DNA from: Acidobacteriota bacterium
GTDB taxonomy: Bacteria; Acidobacteriota; Terriglobia; Terriglobales; Acidobacteriaceae
Length of the DNA stretch: 25,645 nt
Direction: 5' to 3'
Assembly (NCBI GenBank): GCA_021779695.1
Contig: JAJYAE010000025.1
Location: 1 to 25,645 of the forward strand
Positions 1 through 8,625 of this stretch are shown here, one piece after another (positions within the stretch are counted from its first letter, which is position 1; each line of letters starts with the position of its first letter). The notes under the pieces were generated by a model. That model made no database searches. It saw only the letters and a list, made by a program, of their open reading frames with translations, and was not told the DNA's origin. The position numbers and the translations under genes are program-made.

Positions 1-44
1 TCTTCGAACTGGGCCCTTCGCACAAAGGAATGGAAATAGCATGA
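1..44 (+). CDS. 3' end of an unidentified gene (truncated by window edge)
   Basis: Frame 3 is open from the window edge and encodes FELGPSHKGMEIA before a TGA at 42-44. That stop overlaps the ATG of the next gene as ATGA, the same arrangement seen at four other junctions in this window, which is the main reason to believe the frame is coding. Too little protein is visible to name a family. In related loci a racemase of this type can sit beside an M20-type amidohydrolase, but these 13 residues do not show that. Confidence 0.4.
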   Translation, partial: FELGPSHKGMEIA

Positions 45-1165
45 AAATTGATGGAATTATTCTTCGCGAACTTCATCTTCCGCTCGTTCGTCCTTTTGAA
101 ACCAGCTTCGGCGTCACGCGCGAGCGCAGAATTCTGCTCGCTGAGATTCGTTCTGAAGGGCTCACCGGATGGGGTGAATGCACGGCCGGGGAGCACCCCT
201 ACTTCTCGGGCGAATCCACAGATTCTGCCTGGCAGGTATTGCTCCACGAGCTCGGTCCGTTGCTGGCCGTGGAAAATCCTGAACACGGTGGTGAGTGCCC
301 GCGCATCTTCCGCAAAGTGCGCGGCAACCGCATGGCCAAGGCCACCCTTGAAAACGCCATCTGGGATCTCGAAGCTCAGCGCGAAGGGATTCCACTTGCC
401 CATCTGCTCGGCGGAGTGCGCAACCGCATTCCGTGTGGCGTATCCATTGGCATTCAGTCGTCGGTCCCTGAACTGCTGTCGGTCATCGAAAAGGAACTTG
501 CCGCCGGCTACCAGCGCATCAAGCTCAAGTGCAAGCCCGGCTGGGACGTGGAAGTCTTCGAAAAGGTGCGCCATCGCTGGCCGGACATCTCTCTGAGCTG
601 CGACGCCAACTCGGCGTATCGCCTGCGCGATGTCGATCACATCGTCAGCTTCGACGCATTTGACCTGCTCATGATCGAGCAACCCCTCTGGCACGATGAC
701 TTCTATTTCCACTCCATGTTGCAGAAGCGCCTCAACACCGCCATCTGCCTTGATGAATCGATCCGCAATCGCCGCGATGCGCTGGCCGCCGCAGAGATGG
801 AATCGTGCAGGATCATCAACATCAAGCTGGGCCGCGTCGGCGGCTTCTCTGAAGCCATCGCCGTTCACAACGCGGCGCAGGAGCGCGGCATTCCGGTGTG
901 GTGCGGAGGCATGCTCGAATCCGGCATCGGCCGCGCACACAATATCGCGCTTTCGACTCTGGCCGATTTTTCGCTCCCTGGCGACGTTTCCGCGTCGGCG
1001 CGCTACTGGCAGGAAGACATCATCGAGCCCGAGGTCACGGTCACCAAGAACGGCGAGATTGAGGTGCCCGATTCGCCGGGCCGCGGCTTCGATGTGCGCT
1101 ACGACCTCATCGAGCAACTCACGGTGCGCAAAGAGGCGATTCGCGCATTCGAGCTGGTGGGATAA
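41..1165 (+). CDS. menC: Enolase-superfamily o-succinylbenzoate synthase / N-acylamino acid racemase
   Basis: 374 residues, the usual length for the OSBS/NAAAR (MenC) subgroup. Catalytic residues are all visible: the KxK pair K161/K163 in IKLKCK, metal-binding D188 (CDAN), E213 (IEQP) and D238 (LDES), and the second catalytic lysine K262 in NIKLGRVGG. An N-terminal capping domain covers about 1-130 and the barrel follows. OSBS dehydrates SHCHC to o-succinylbenzoate in menaquinone synthesis; close relatives racemise N-succinyl or N-acyl amino acids, and many do both. Sequence alone does not separate these. The other men genes are not in view, and a GNAT acyltransferase follows 14 bases later, which leans toward an N-succinylamino acid racemase role. 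The start is the ATG at 41, preceded by AAAGGAA. Confidence 0.85.
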   Translation: MKIDGIILRELHLPLVRPFETSFGVTRERRILLAEIRSEGLTGWGECTAGEHPYFSGESTDSAWQVLLHELGPLLAVENPEHGGECPRIFRKVRGNRMAKATLENAIWDLEAQREGIPLAHLLGGVRNRIPCGVSIGIQSSVPELLSVIEKELAAGYQRIKLKCKPGWDVEVFEKVRHRWPDISLSCDANSAYRLRDVDHIVSFDAFDLLMIEQPLWHDDFYFHSMLQKRLNTAICLDESIRNRRDALAAAEMESCRIINIKLGRVGGFSEAIAVHNAAQERGIPVWCGGMLESGIGRAHNIALSTLADFSLPGDVSASARYWQEDIIEPEVTVTKNGEIEVPDSPGRGFDVRYDLIEQLTVRKEAIRAFELVG

Positions 1166-1179
1166 CGGGTCTGATCAGC

Positions 1180-1644
1180 GTGGAAGGCGATCGAGATCTT
1201 CCTGTTCAGGCTCTGTGCGCAAAAGAGCTGCGCGACGGAGATCTCCAGCTCGACTTCGTCAAATGCGCCCAGCATCCGTTTCATCAAGTGCCGACGCTCT
1301 ACTTCCGCATGCGCTCAATCGATTCCAAGGAGGAGTTGGGCACGATCAACTTGCGCATTGGATCGACACCACACCTGGAGCGATACGCTGGTCACATTGG
1401 TTACGCGGTGCATGAGGCGCATCGGGGGCATCGCTTTGCTGCGCGATCGGTGATTCTTCTGCTTCCCCTGGCCCGGCAGCTCGGCATCAATCCGGTCTGG
1501 GTCACCTGTGATCCCGAGAATCTGCCATCGCGACGCACTCTGGAGATTGCCGGCGGTCAGTTCGTCGAGATCGTGGACGTGCCGGAAGATTGCGGGATTC
1601 GGAAGTACGGCGGGAAGCTGCGCAAGTGCCGCTATCTGTTTTGA
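1180..1644 (+). CDS. GNAT-family N-acyltransferase
   Basis: 154 residues with the GNAT acyl-CoA pyrophosphate-binding loop recognisable as HRGHRFA in the middle, following a hydrophobic strand (AGHIGYAV), and the late motif NLPSRRTLEIAGG typical of the family. The acceptor substrate cannot be read from sequence. It starts with GTG 14 bases after the menC-family stop and has no strong Shine-Dalgarno, so translation is probably coupled to the upstream gene; the exact start is uncertain. A GNAT next to an N-succinylamino acid racemase recalls the Geobacillus pathway in which a GNAT succinylates D-amino acids before racemisation. That role is a hypothesis here. Confidence 0.8.
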   Translation: MEGDRDLPVQALCAKELRDGDLQLDFVKCAQHPFHQVPTLYFRMRSIDSKEELGTINLRIGSTPHLERYAGHIGYAVHEAHRGHRFAARSVILLLPLARQLGINPVWVTCDPENLPSRRTLEIAGGQFVEIVDVPEDCGIRKYGGKLRKCRYLF

Positions 1645-1657
1645 TGCACCCGTTGCA

Positions 1658-1679
1658 GGCCGGTATCCAGGAACCGGTC
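1658..1679. terminator. Weak hairpin between convergent genes
   Basis: GGCCGGT (1658-1664) pairs with ACCGGTC (1673-1679) around an 8-base loop, with one G-U pair. It lies between the GNAT stop and the stop of the opposing outer-membrane protein gene. There is no T-run on either strand, so termination is only suggested by position. Confidence 0.3.
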
Positions 1680-1729
1680 TGAGAGGCCGGCGACGCTTCA
1701 GGGTGAGGCCCACGCCTGCCTGCTCGCGG

Positions 1730-2587
1730 CTACGACCCGGATGCATGCAGATGCAAATGCGGACGATGCCAGTCGAAGTAGTGGCCGATGATTCCTTTCA
1801 CAATCAGATGATCCGTGGCAGCAGTCGCTCCCCAACCCGCGCCAAAATTGATCTCCCATTTGGGTGAGACAAACAGGTTCACGACGGGGAAGAATTGCTG
1901 TTGCTGATTGTGCACGCTCAGAAAGTGGCCAAACTCGCCCCAGTACCCGTAATACTCCACGCCAAAGTTGAAGAGCTTGCTGGGCTGATAGGTGACGGTT
2001 GCTGCCGGGCCAAACGTCAAGCCGCTTGGCGATACCACACGGTCATAGTATTGCCGGACCGCTGTCGAAGTCCCGGCAGGCAGGCCGGTCGGATGGATTC
2101 CAAGGTTCATCGTCGTGTTCACTGACCAGTACCACTTTCCGAGTGTCTGGTCGACGATGGGCATAATCTGCCAGGACCACGTGGGATTGGAATACGCAGC
2201 ACGGGCATATCCCACCTCGTTTGACACGCTCACTCCCACCGGCCAGTGCCACGAGGGAGGCACGCGCACGCGTGGCCGGATATGGTCGCCTACCCATTGC
2301 ACGCCCGTCCCGTTCTTTTCTTCGGTAAAGACGTAGAATCCCACCTCCGCCCAATCGTTGAGGCCCTGCGTCAATTCCACGGTCTCGTGCTCCTGGCCTT
2401 GCGTGGGCAGCATGCCGAACTGGCTGGACGTGCTGCCTTCGACTGTGTAGTTGCTGTGCAACTCGACCAGAAGTACGCCGGGGTCCATGGTCTCTGAGGG
2501 ATAAACCTGAATCTCGTAGTTATCCTGGGCGTGAGCCACACCAAGGGCCACACCCGTCAGCAGGAGGAGAGAAAAGATCGTCTTCAA
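1730..2587 (-). CDS. Outer-membrane beta-barrel protein of unknown function
   Basis: 285 residues from a TTG start at 2585-2587. The open frame runs further upstream to 3040, but that part crosses yebC antisense and is not credible. The TTG has AGGAG five bases upstream and is followed at once by a good signal peptide (KTIFSLLLLTGVALGVAHA, cleavage before QDN). The mature part alternates aromatic and polar residues in short strands (for example WYWSVNTTMNLGIH and FNFGVEYYGYWGEFGHF), as expected for a small outer-membrane barrel. The C-terminus is histidine-rich (WHRPHLHLHASGS). No enzyme motif was recognised. It is transcribed divergently from yebC, sharing the 2588-2822 gap. Confidence 0.7.
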   Translation of the reverse strand: MKTIFSLLLLTGVALGVAHAQDNYEIQVYPSETMDPGVLLVELHSNYTVEGSTSSQFGMLPTQGQEHETVELTQGLNDWAEVGFYVFTEEKNGTGVQWVGDHIRPRVRVPPSWHWPVGVSVSNEVGYARAAYSNPTWSWQIMPIVDQTLGKWYWSVNTTMNLGIHPTGLPAGTSTAVRQYYDRVVSPSGLTFGPAATVTYQPSKLFNFGVEYYGYWGEFGHFLSVHNQQQQFFPVVNLFVSPKWEINFGAGWGATAATDHLIVKGIIGHYFDWHRPHLHLHASGS

Positions 2588-2737
2588 TAGGGCTCCTAGG
2601 CAATTGCAGGGAATCACGATCCGGGTCGGAAAGGGGTTGCACCTCTCACTTAGATGCTGCTTTATAAAATTGGGAAGCGCTGGAAGATGCTGGCTTTTGC
2701 AGCTCGCCTGAAGTGCCCGCAAAGCTGCCCTCTGCCG

Positions 2738-2767
2738 TTCCTGTGGCGTACTCCCAAGTGGTATACT
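2738..2767 (+). promoter_or_regulatory. Candidate sigma-70 promoter for yebC
   Basis: An extended -10 box, TGGTATACT, spans 2759-2767; a weak -35 (TTCCTG) lies at 2738-2743 with an 18-base spacer. The extended TGn element could compensate for the poor -35. It lies 55 bases upstream of the yebC ATG in the 235-base divergent gap. The same gap is AT-rich near 2664-2670 (TTATAAA read on either strand), which might serve the opposing outer-membrane gene, but no convincing pair of boxes was found for it. Confidence 0.4.
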
Positions 2768-2822
2768 CACAGGGTCAGGTGCGTCCCCAAGCGCCAGTAT
2801 TTTCACCACGATTGAGGTTCTC

Positions 2823-3569
2823 ATGTCCGGCCATTCCAAGTGGGCCACAATTAAGCACAAGAAGGGCGCGCTGGATGCCAAGCGCGGCAAGATCTTCACC
2901 CGTCTGATCAAGGAAATCACGATTGCTGCTCGCTCCGGCGGCGACCCGGACGGCAATCCTCGTCTGCGCACTGCGATCCTCGCCGCCAAGGCTGAAAACA
3001 TGCCGGCTGATAACATCAAGCGCGCCATCCAGCGCGGCACTGGCGAGCTTGAGGGTGCGATCTACGAAGAGATTACCTTCGAGGGCTATGGCCCCGGCGG
3101 CGTTGCCATCATTGTGGAAGTCACCACCGACAACCGGAATCGCACCGTCAGCGAGATCCGCCACACTTTCTCGAAGAATGGCGGCAACCTCGGTGAATCC
3201 GGCTCAGTCCGCTTCATGTTCTCCAAAAAAGGCATCATCGCCGTGGAGAAGTCTGCTGCCTCTGAGGAACAGCTCATGAACATCGTTCTGGAGCACGGCG
3301 GCGAAGACCTCAACGACGAAGGCGACACTTGGGAGATCATCACCGATCCCTCGGCGTATGAGGCTGTGTTGAACGCCGTCAAGGCAGCCAATATTCCGAC
3401 CGTTATGAGCGAAGTCACCATGATCGCCTCAACCTACACCAGGCTTGAAGGTCCGGCTGCCGCCCAGATGGTACGGCTGCTTGAAGCGCTTGAAGACTTC
3501 GACGACACCCAAAACGTGTACTCGAACTTCGACATGGACGCCGAGCAGATGGAGCAAGTCGCGGGCTGA
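2823..3569 (+). CDS. yebC: YebC/PmpR/TACO1-family regulator
   Basis: 248 residues, normal family length. The family signature N-terminus MSGHSKWATIKHKKG is present, followed by KRGKIFTRLIKEI and the GGDPDGNPRLR stretch. The acidic C-terminal surface also matches (EEITFEGYGPGG, LEALEDFDDTQNVYSNFD). YebC proteins were first described as transcriptional regulators and more recently as ribosome-associated factors that relieve stalling at proline runs; they are cytosolic. The start is the ATG at 2823 with GAGG five to six bases upstream. The gene is monocistronic by appearance: its own promoter candidate lies upstream and an intrinsic terminator follows the stop within 30 bases. The ruvC and ruvA neighbours common in other phyla are absent here. 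Confidence 0.96.
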   Translation: MSGHSKWATIKHKKGALDAKRGKIFTRLIKEITIAARSGGDPDGNPRLRTAILAAKAENMPADNIKRAIQRGTGELEGAIYEEITFEGYGPGGVAIIVEVTTDNRNRTVSEIRHTFSKNGGNLGESGSVRFMFSKKGIIAVEKSAASEEQLMNIVLEHGGEDLNDEGDTWEIITDPSAYEAVLNAVKAANIPTVMSEVTMIASTYTRLEGPAAAQMVRLLEALEDFDDTQNVYSNFDMDAEQMEQVAG

Positions 3570-3597
3570 GTGGCTTCGAATCGGGCATTCGCAACAG

Positions 3598-3623
3598 GGC
3601 CGCCCGAATGTGGCGGCCTTTTT
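3598..3623 (+). terminator. Rho-independent terminator of yebC
   Basis: A perfect 7-bp GC stem, GGCCGCC (3598-3604) with GGCGGCC (3612-3618), closes a 7-base loop and is followed by TTTTT (3619-3623). It lies 28 bases after the yebC stop. It also argues against starting the next gene at 3570, because that frame would read through the terminator. Confidence 0.9.
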
Positions 3624-3662
3624 CTCGGGTATCTACGTCCATCTTTCAAGAAGGGAAGTCCA

Positions 3663-4382
3663 TTGATCCGGAAATCCTCGTTCCCAATCGCTCTGTTTCT
3701 TCTGACCCTCTTCGTTTCAACTCAGGCTCCCACCGCGCATGCGCAGAAGTCGCAGGCTGCACAGGATAATCCCGTTGCCCAGGTGCGCGATCATCGCAGC
3801 TGGGAATATGGGCCCTTTGTCAATTGGGGAACCGGCCTGGGAAACCGGGACAATTTCAAATTCTTCTTCACGGGCGTCGAGTTGGGCAAAGTCCTCACGC
3901 CGGTCCTGCATGCCGGCGTGCTAACCGGGCAGTTTCAACTCGCCGGAAATATCATCCCGTTCTGGCAGGCCTACACGCCCCCACCTCACGTCCAGACATT
4001 CACCTATCTTGGGACGCCCTTTCAAGCCCAGGTAGGCGGCGGCACCTACACGGGTGTCAGCCTCACGCCGGTCATCTTCCGCTGGAACTTCCTTACCCAT
4101 TCCCGGCGCTTTCAGCCCTGGTTTCAGGCGGCCGGTGGCCTCATTTATACGACTCATAAATTTCCGCCGGATCAACTCATTCCCCACGGCATGCCCGGCG
4201 GAACCTCCGTGTTCAACTTCTCCCCGCAGGGCGGTGGCGGCATTCATTACTTCATCCGCCCCGGACGCTCCATCGATCTTGGCGTGAACGGAGTCCACAT
4301 TTCGTCAGCCTCTCTCGGTGATCGCAACCCAGGCGTCAATGCCAGCATCCAGGTTCAGGTGGGCTACACCTTCTGGCGGTAG
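3663..4382 (+). CDS. PagL-like acyloxyacyl hydrolase (lipid A 3-O-deacylase family)
   Basis: 239 residues from a TTG at 3663 preceded by AAGAAGGGAAG; a signal peptide follows immediately and ends near AHA-QKS. The mature protein is a small outer-membrane barrel. The C-terminal motif GVHISSASLGDRNPGVNAS matches the PagL family (PF09411) active-site strand with H212 and S214. In Pseudomonas PagL the third residue is a Glu 12 positions after the Ser; here that position is N226, so catalytic competence is not assured. The C-terminus is a barrel-like strand (VQVGYTFWR). Family members remove a 3-O-acyl chain from lipid A in the outer leaflet. It follows the yebC terminator and is 17 bases from ftcD. 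Confidence 0.72.
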   Translation: MIRKSSFPIALFLLTLFVSTQAPTAHAQKSQAAQDNPVAQVRDHRSWEYGPFVNWGTGLGNRDNFKFFFTGVELGKVLTPVLHAGVLTGQFQLAGNIIPFWQAYTPPPHVQTFTYLGTPFQAQVGGGTYTGVSLTPVIFRWNFLTHSRRFQPWFQAAGGLIYTTHKFPPDQLIPHGMPGGTSVFNFSPQGGGGIHYFIRPGRSIDLGVNGVHISSASLGDRNPGVNASIQVQVGYTFWR

Positions 4383-4399
4383 AACGAAGGATCAATTTC

Positions 4400-5320
4400 A
4401 TGACAAAGCCGGTCATCGAGTGCGTTCCCAACTTCTCTGAAGGCAGAGATCTTCGGCGGGTTGAGGCGATCGTGGCCGCTATGCGCGTCGAAGGAGTGCA
4501 TCTTCTCGACTGGTCGCTCGATTCGGACCACAACCGGTCGCTCGTCACCATTGCTGGCGACCCCCTTGCCGTCGTCGAGTCTGCCATTCGCGGCGCCGGC
4601 AAGGCTGCCGAACTCATCGACCTGACAAGTCAGGAGGGCGTTCATCCCAGGATCGGAGCCGCCGACGTCATCCCCTTTGTTCCTGTCTCTGGCGTCAAGC
4701 TCGAGCAGTGTGTCCTGCTGGCGCGGCAGGCGGGGGCGGAACTCTGGCAGCGATACGGTATTCCTGTCTACTTTTATGGTGCTGCTGCCGCCCGGCCGGA
4801 TCGCGTCAATCTTGACGATCTGCGTCGCGACCAATTTGAGGGCCTGCGCGAAGCTGTCCGCAAGGAGGCCGCGCGCCGGCCCGATCTGGGCGGTCCCGGC
4901 CTCCATCCCACCGCGGGTGCCTGCATCGTCGGCGCCCGTAAATTCCTGGTCGAATACAACCTCTATTTCGACTCATCGGATGTCGCCGCTGTTCGCGCCA
5001 TGGCCCGTGAAATCCGGGCGAGCTCCGGAGGTCTCAAGACCGTCAAGGCCATGGGCCTTCTGGCGCACGGCCGCGCCCAGCTCTCCATGAACATCACGGA
5101 TGTGGATGCAACGCCTATCTCCCATGTTTACAACACCATCTCGCAGATGGCTCTGCGTCATAAGATTCCCCTCGCGGAAAGCGAGATTGTGGGATTGCTC
5201 CCGGAGGCCGCCTGCGAGCGCGACAGCGAGTGGATGCGTCAATTGACTGAGTTCGATCCCGAGACCAAGGTCCTGGAGCGACGCCTCGAGGCGCCGCTTG
5301 CATGGCCGGGCTCTCGATAG
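4400..5320 (+). CDS. ftcD: Glutamate formimidoyltransferase
   Basis: 306 residues, matching the stand-alone formiminotransferase part of FTCD without the cyclodeaminase domain. The N-terminus IECVPNFSEGRD is the family signature. The catalytic histidine is H82 in EGVHPRIGAADVIPFVPV, the same number as in the pig enzyme. It transfers the formimino group between N-formimino-glutamate and tetrahydrofolate in histidine breakdown and one-carbon metabolism, in the cytosol. The ATG at 4400 has GAAGGA upstream. No other histidine-utilisation gene is present in the window, so the pathway cannot be confirmed from context. The next open frame overlaps the 3' end, but its real start is much further on. 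Confidence 0.93.
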   Translation: MTKPVIECVPNFSEGRDLRRVEAIVAAMRVEGVHLLDWSLDSDHNRSLVTIAGDPLAVVESAIRGAGKAAELIDLTSQEGVHPRIGAADVIPFVPVSGVKLEQCVLLARQAGAELWQRYGIPVYFYGAAAARPDRVNLDDLRRDQFEGLREAVRKEAARRPDLGGPGLHPTAGACIVGARKFLVEYNLYFDSSDVAAVRAMAREIRASSGGLKTVKAMGLLAHGRAQLSMNITDVDATPISHVYNTISQMALRHKIPLAESEIVGLLPEAACERDSEWMRQLTEFDPETKVLERRLEAPLAWPGSR

Positions 5321-5514
5321 CAAAGATCGGCGCGGAGTGCAGCGGAAGAAGCGCTGAGGATAAAATGAAGGTGGTAAGTCACGCGTTGAATCCATCTCCC
5401 GTCGACCGCCGGCGAGAGATTCAGTTGGCCTGCCACCCCTCCCGCCCGGTAAACCCCGACTCCGCCTCAACAGGGCGGATTGCGCGACGGCGGATGCATT
5501 CCAGGAGGAATGAC

Positions 5515-6468
5515 TTGTTTGATAGGACCGTTCAACTAGCGCTTATGGCAGCCCTTTTGTCGGCTGCACTGCCTGCCACCGCGGCCCAGCTCAGTGGCGA
5601 TGCTCGAAGCGCGATTCCGCACGATGTTCAGCAGCTGGTGGCTATCGATTACCGCGCTATGCAGAACTCCGATACCGCCATGGCGCTGCGTGACAAAGTG
5701 ATGCCGCCCGACCTCAAGCAGTTCGACGACGCACTCGCCAAATCGGGACTCAATGACAACCATGACGTCGACGATCTGGCCTTTGCACTCTTCCGGCCCA
5801 GCGGCGCAACCGACCAGGTCGAAACGGTGGGTGTTGCTCAGGGGCAGTTTCCGGTCGACGACATCATGGCGAACTTTCAGAAGAAGCGCGTCAAGCCCAA
5901 GCTCATTCGGAGTAACAAGATTTATCCGATGGGCAAGACCGGCATGGTTCTTTGTTTTGTCGACCCCTCGACCATGATCTTCGGAGACCAGCAGGCCGTG
6001 AAGGCAAGCCTCGATGCGCGTGACGGCATGGCGCCAAGCCTGCTCACCAATGGCTCCATGATGGATGCGATGCGCTCGGTTGACTCTCAGCCGTTGTGGA
6101 GCATCCTGGATCAAAAGGGTACTCAGACCATGATGAAGCAGTTGCTTGGGCAGGCCGGGTCCATGACCGACTATGATTCCGTGCGCAAGCGCCTGCTAAA
6201 TTCCTGGTACTCCATGGACTTTGCTCATGGCATCGTCTTCGATCTCACGGTTTCCACCGGTGACATGTTTGCTGCGGCTACTGTCTCGTCGCTTCTGAAT
6301 GCTGCCGTCGCTTACAAAAAGATGAGCGGCACGGATATGGAAAAGGCGGCCATGGCGGCCACGGATGTCTCGTCCAATGCGGGTCAGCTCAACATCCACT
6401 TCGCAACCTCAGACTCGACCTTCAATACCCTGCTTAGTTCCCAGCTTTTCCAGAGCATGGTCCACTAA
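5515..6468 (+). CDS. Secreted protein of unknown function
   Basis: 317 residues from a TTG at 5515 with an ideal AGGAGG (5503-5508) six bases upstream; a signal peptide follows (LALMAALLSAALPATAA, cleavage before QLSG). Alternatives are an in-frame ATG at 5494 that would put the Shine-Dalgarno inside the gene, and an ATG at 5302 that overlaps ftcD; both are less likely. The mature part has no cysteine pair or enzyme motif that I recognise. It contains repeated alpha/beta stretches such as VAIDYRAMQNSDTAMALRDK and GMVLCFVDPSTMIFGDQQAV, a pattern of compact two-layer domains seen in uncharacterised acidobacterial secreted proteins. Probably periplasmic. A 194-base gap separates it from ftcD, so it may have its own promoter. 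Confidence 0.72.
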   Translation: MFDRTVQLALMAALLSAALPATAAQLSGDARSAIPHDVQQLVAIDYRAMQNSDTAMALRDKVMPPDLKQFDDALAKSGLNDNHDVDDLAFALFRPSGATDQVETVGVAQGQFPVDDIMANFQKKRVKPKLIRSNKIYPMGKTGMVLCFVDPSTMIFGDQQAVKASLDARDGMAPSLLTNGSMMDAMRSVDSQPLWSILDQKGTQTMMKQLLGQAGSMTDYDSVRKRLLNSWYSMDFAHGIVFDLTVSTGDMFAAATVSSLLNAAVAYKKMSGTDMEKAAMAATDVSSNAGQLNIHFATSDSTFNTLLSSQLFQSMVH

Positions 6469-6480
6469 TTCCGCAAGCCC

Positions 6481-6513
6481 AGGGTCCGCGCGGCCACAGC
6501 CGGCAAGGACCCT
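6481..6513. terminator. Nested hairpin between convergent genes
   Basis: AGGGTCC (6481-6487) pairs perfectly with GGACCCT (6507-6513); inside it CGGC (6491-6494) pairs with GCCG (6499-6502) around CACA. It sits in the 70-base gap between two converging stop codons and can form on either transcript. There is no T-run, so it may act with Rho or as a 3'-end stabiliser. Confidence 0.5.
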
Positions 6514-6538
6514 GCCGACCCTTCCAGAGACCTGCCAC

Positions 6539-8410
6539 TCAGCTCACTTGGGAGAGCGCTGCACTGGCACGAGCTTCCTCAAATGTGCAGGCGCGGTTTC
6601 GCCCGGCGCGCTTTGCCGCATAGAGCGCTTCATCGGCTCGCTGAATCAGCACAATGCTAGGCTGCCCGATAATGGGCACCATCGTCGCCGATCCGATTGA
6701 GACTGTGAGATAGCCCGTCGGACTTCCCGGATGAACCAGCTGGCGAGCGCGCAATCCTTCGCTGATCTTCCCGGCAATCTGAACCGCCCCTTCCTGCGCC
6801 GTATTGGGCAGCAGAATAGCGAACTCCTCGCCACCAAAGCGCGCCACCAGATCGCCAGGCCGGGTCACCACATCGAGGGTGACCTCAGCAATCTGCTTCA
6901 GGCAACTGTCTCCACCCAGATGCCCGAATGTGTCGTTGTAGGCCTTGAAAAAATCGACATCCACGAGCAGAAGTGAGAGTGCCCGGTTCTCCCGCTGCGC
7001 GCGACGCCACTCCTGACTGAGCAACTGATCGAGTTTCCGTCGATTCGAGACGTGCGTAAGCGGATCCGTCACCGCAAGCGCTTCCAGCGCCTTGTATGCA
7101 TCACGAAGCTCTTTCTCGCTCGACTTCCTCTGCGAAATATCCCGCGCCATGTTGAGAATTCCCGAAGGCCTGCCAGTCACGGGATGGCAGATCAGGCGCA
7201 GGCTCGCCTCCACCCAGAGATAGCTCCCATGGCGGCGCTGGATGCGATATTCGATTCGCTCGGACTCCGCTCCTGCACGCAACCGCGCGATGCCTGCCCG
7301 CACAGCAACCTGATCTTCAGGATGAACCAGCTCCACGCTCTCATATCGCATCAGTTCCTTCACGGGCCACCCCGTCATCGCCTCTGCCGCGCCGGAGACG
7401 TAACTGCGATGCCCGTCCAGATCCTCAAGAATAATCATGTCCCGCGAGTTCTCTGTCACCAGTGCATGCAGCGCGGCAATCTGGTTCAACGTCTTCTCCG
7501 TGGCGCGCTGCCTTTCAATCACGATAGAGATCGAATACAGAGTGAACAATGCCGACACGACAAGGATCTGGACCCACACCGCTGGATCATGGCTCAGCAG
7601 GGCGTCGCTCGCGCGCAGGAACATCGGGCGCCTCATCACCAGATAGGTGCCGGCGCAGGTGAGGAACAGAGCTCCTAGCGATGCCCAGGCCATGCCCATC
7701 GCAAGCAGCAGCAAAACAAGCGCGGGGTAGATCAGGGCGGCAGCCGGCCACGAAGATTGATGAAATGCGATAAGGGTGCAAACCACCAGGAGCGTCGGAT
7801 AGAGCCACGGCCGCGAGACCCGCCACGGCAATTTGAGCCCATCGCGAAATACCGCCACGCAAGCCGGCGCCGTCACCGCCGTCCCAAGACCATCCGCAGC
7901 CACCCACGTCGCCCAGTTGGAAAACAGGGCATTATGCATCCAGACTGCGCAATAGATCCCGTACAGAAACCCAGCTACAATCGGCCCCGCCAGGACCGCC
8001 GCCAGAATGAACTTCATCTGATAGCGCGGCTGCGTAAAGTCCGGCAGTTCGCGGTCCCGTTTCTTCAGCAACACGGCACCGACTGCGACCTCGATCACAT
8101 TCAGCGTTGCGGCAATTGAGTTTGCTGTCCACTGCGCCGTGACCAGCGAGCTCGCGACGATCTGGGCAATCAGTCCGGCCACGACATAGACAGGCCAGCG
8201 CCGCCTGGGAGCCAACAGCAGATAGCTCAGCAGCACCCCATTCGCGATCCACAGCAGGTCCGTCCCTGGATTCGGCGGCTCATTCCAAACCACGAACGCC
8301 GTGGCAAACCCCACCGTGACTCCAGAAACGAGCGGGTTAAAGATCGGACGACCGCGACCCATCCATCGGCGGGCCAGATGTTTCCCTAGGCTCCCGAACC
8401 TATCGCCCAC
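6539..8410 (-). CDS. MASE1-PAS-GGDEF membrane diguanylate cyclase
   Basis: About 623 residues. Residues 25-300 hold eight or so hydrophobic helices of MASE1 type ([29 protein letters not shown]). A PAS/PAC domain follows at about 320-440 ([29 protein letters not shown]-like end ILNMARDIS). The GGDEF domain is at about 455-615: signature GGEEF at 526-530, metal-binding DVDFF upstream, and an inhibitory RxxD site (RPGD, 517-520) exactly five residues before the signature. All residues for making cyclic di-GMP, and for feedback inhibition by it, are therefore present. Two in-frame GTG codons are possible; GTG at 8408-8410 sits six bases after GGGAGG and is preferred over the one at 8414-8416. 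It is separated from the lipoprotein gene by 209 bases with no clear promoter seen. Confidence 0.92.
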   Translation of the reverse strand: MGDRFGSLGKHLARRWMGRGRPIFNPLVSGVTVGFATAFVVWNEPPNPGTDLLWIANGVLLSYLLLAPRRRWPVYVVAGLIAQIVASSLVTAQWTANSIAATLNVIEVAVGAVLLKKRDRELPDFTQPRYQMKFILAAVLAGPIVAGFLYGIYCAVWMHNALFSNWATWVAADGLGTAVTAPACVAVFRDGLKLPWRVSRPWLYPTLLVVCTLIAFHQSSWPAAALIYPALVLLLLAMGMAWASLGALFLTCAGTYLVMRRPMFLRASDALLSHDPAVWVQILVVSALFTLYSISIVIERQRATEKTLNQIAALHALVTENSRDMIILEDLDGHRSYVSGAAEAMTGWPVKELMRYESVELVHPEDQVAVRAGIARLRAGAESERIEYRIQRRHGSYLWVEASLRLICHPVTGRPSGILNMARDISQRKSSEKELRDAYKALEALAVTDPLTHVSNRRKLDQLLSQEWRRAQRENRALSLLLVDVDFFKAYNDTFGHLGGDSCLKQIAEVTLDVVTRPGDLVARFGGEEFAILLPNTAQEGAVQIAGKISEGLRARQLVHPGSPTGYLTVSIGSATMVPIIGQPSIVLIQRADEALYAAKRAGRNRACTFEEARASAALSQVS

Positions 8411-8625
8411 ACGCACCCTCCCATACGTTGTCTATCGGTCGGAAAGATGGAGGCTTGAGATGGGATCAAGGAAGTTGGATGAGAATAGACTCAGAAAAGC
8501 AAGTCCCGCAAGGATGCGCTTTCACCCTTCTTCGGCGCGGAAGACGCGGCGCTTGATCGCTTCCCCCCTGAAGCGCGGGCGTTTCCTGGAACATCGAAAG
8601 TCACTGCGGCTGCTGGGGCTCGGCG

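Noticed and set aside
2588..3040. Upstream extension of the outer-membrane protein's open frame
   Set aside because: It runs antisense through the first 218 bases of yebC and places the signal peptide in mid-protein; the TTG at 2587 has a good ribosome binding site.
3570..3662. GTG start for the PagL-like protein directly after yebC
   Set aside because: The frame would read through the yebC terminator and put about 31 residues before the signal peptide.
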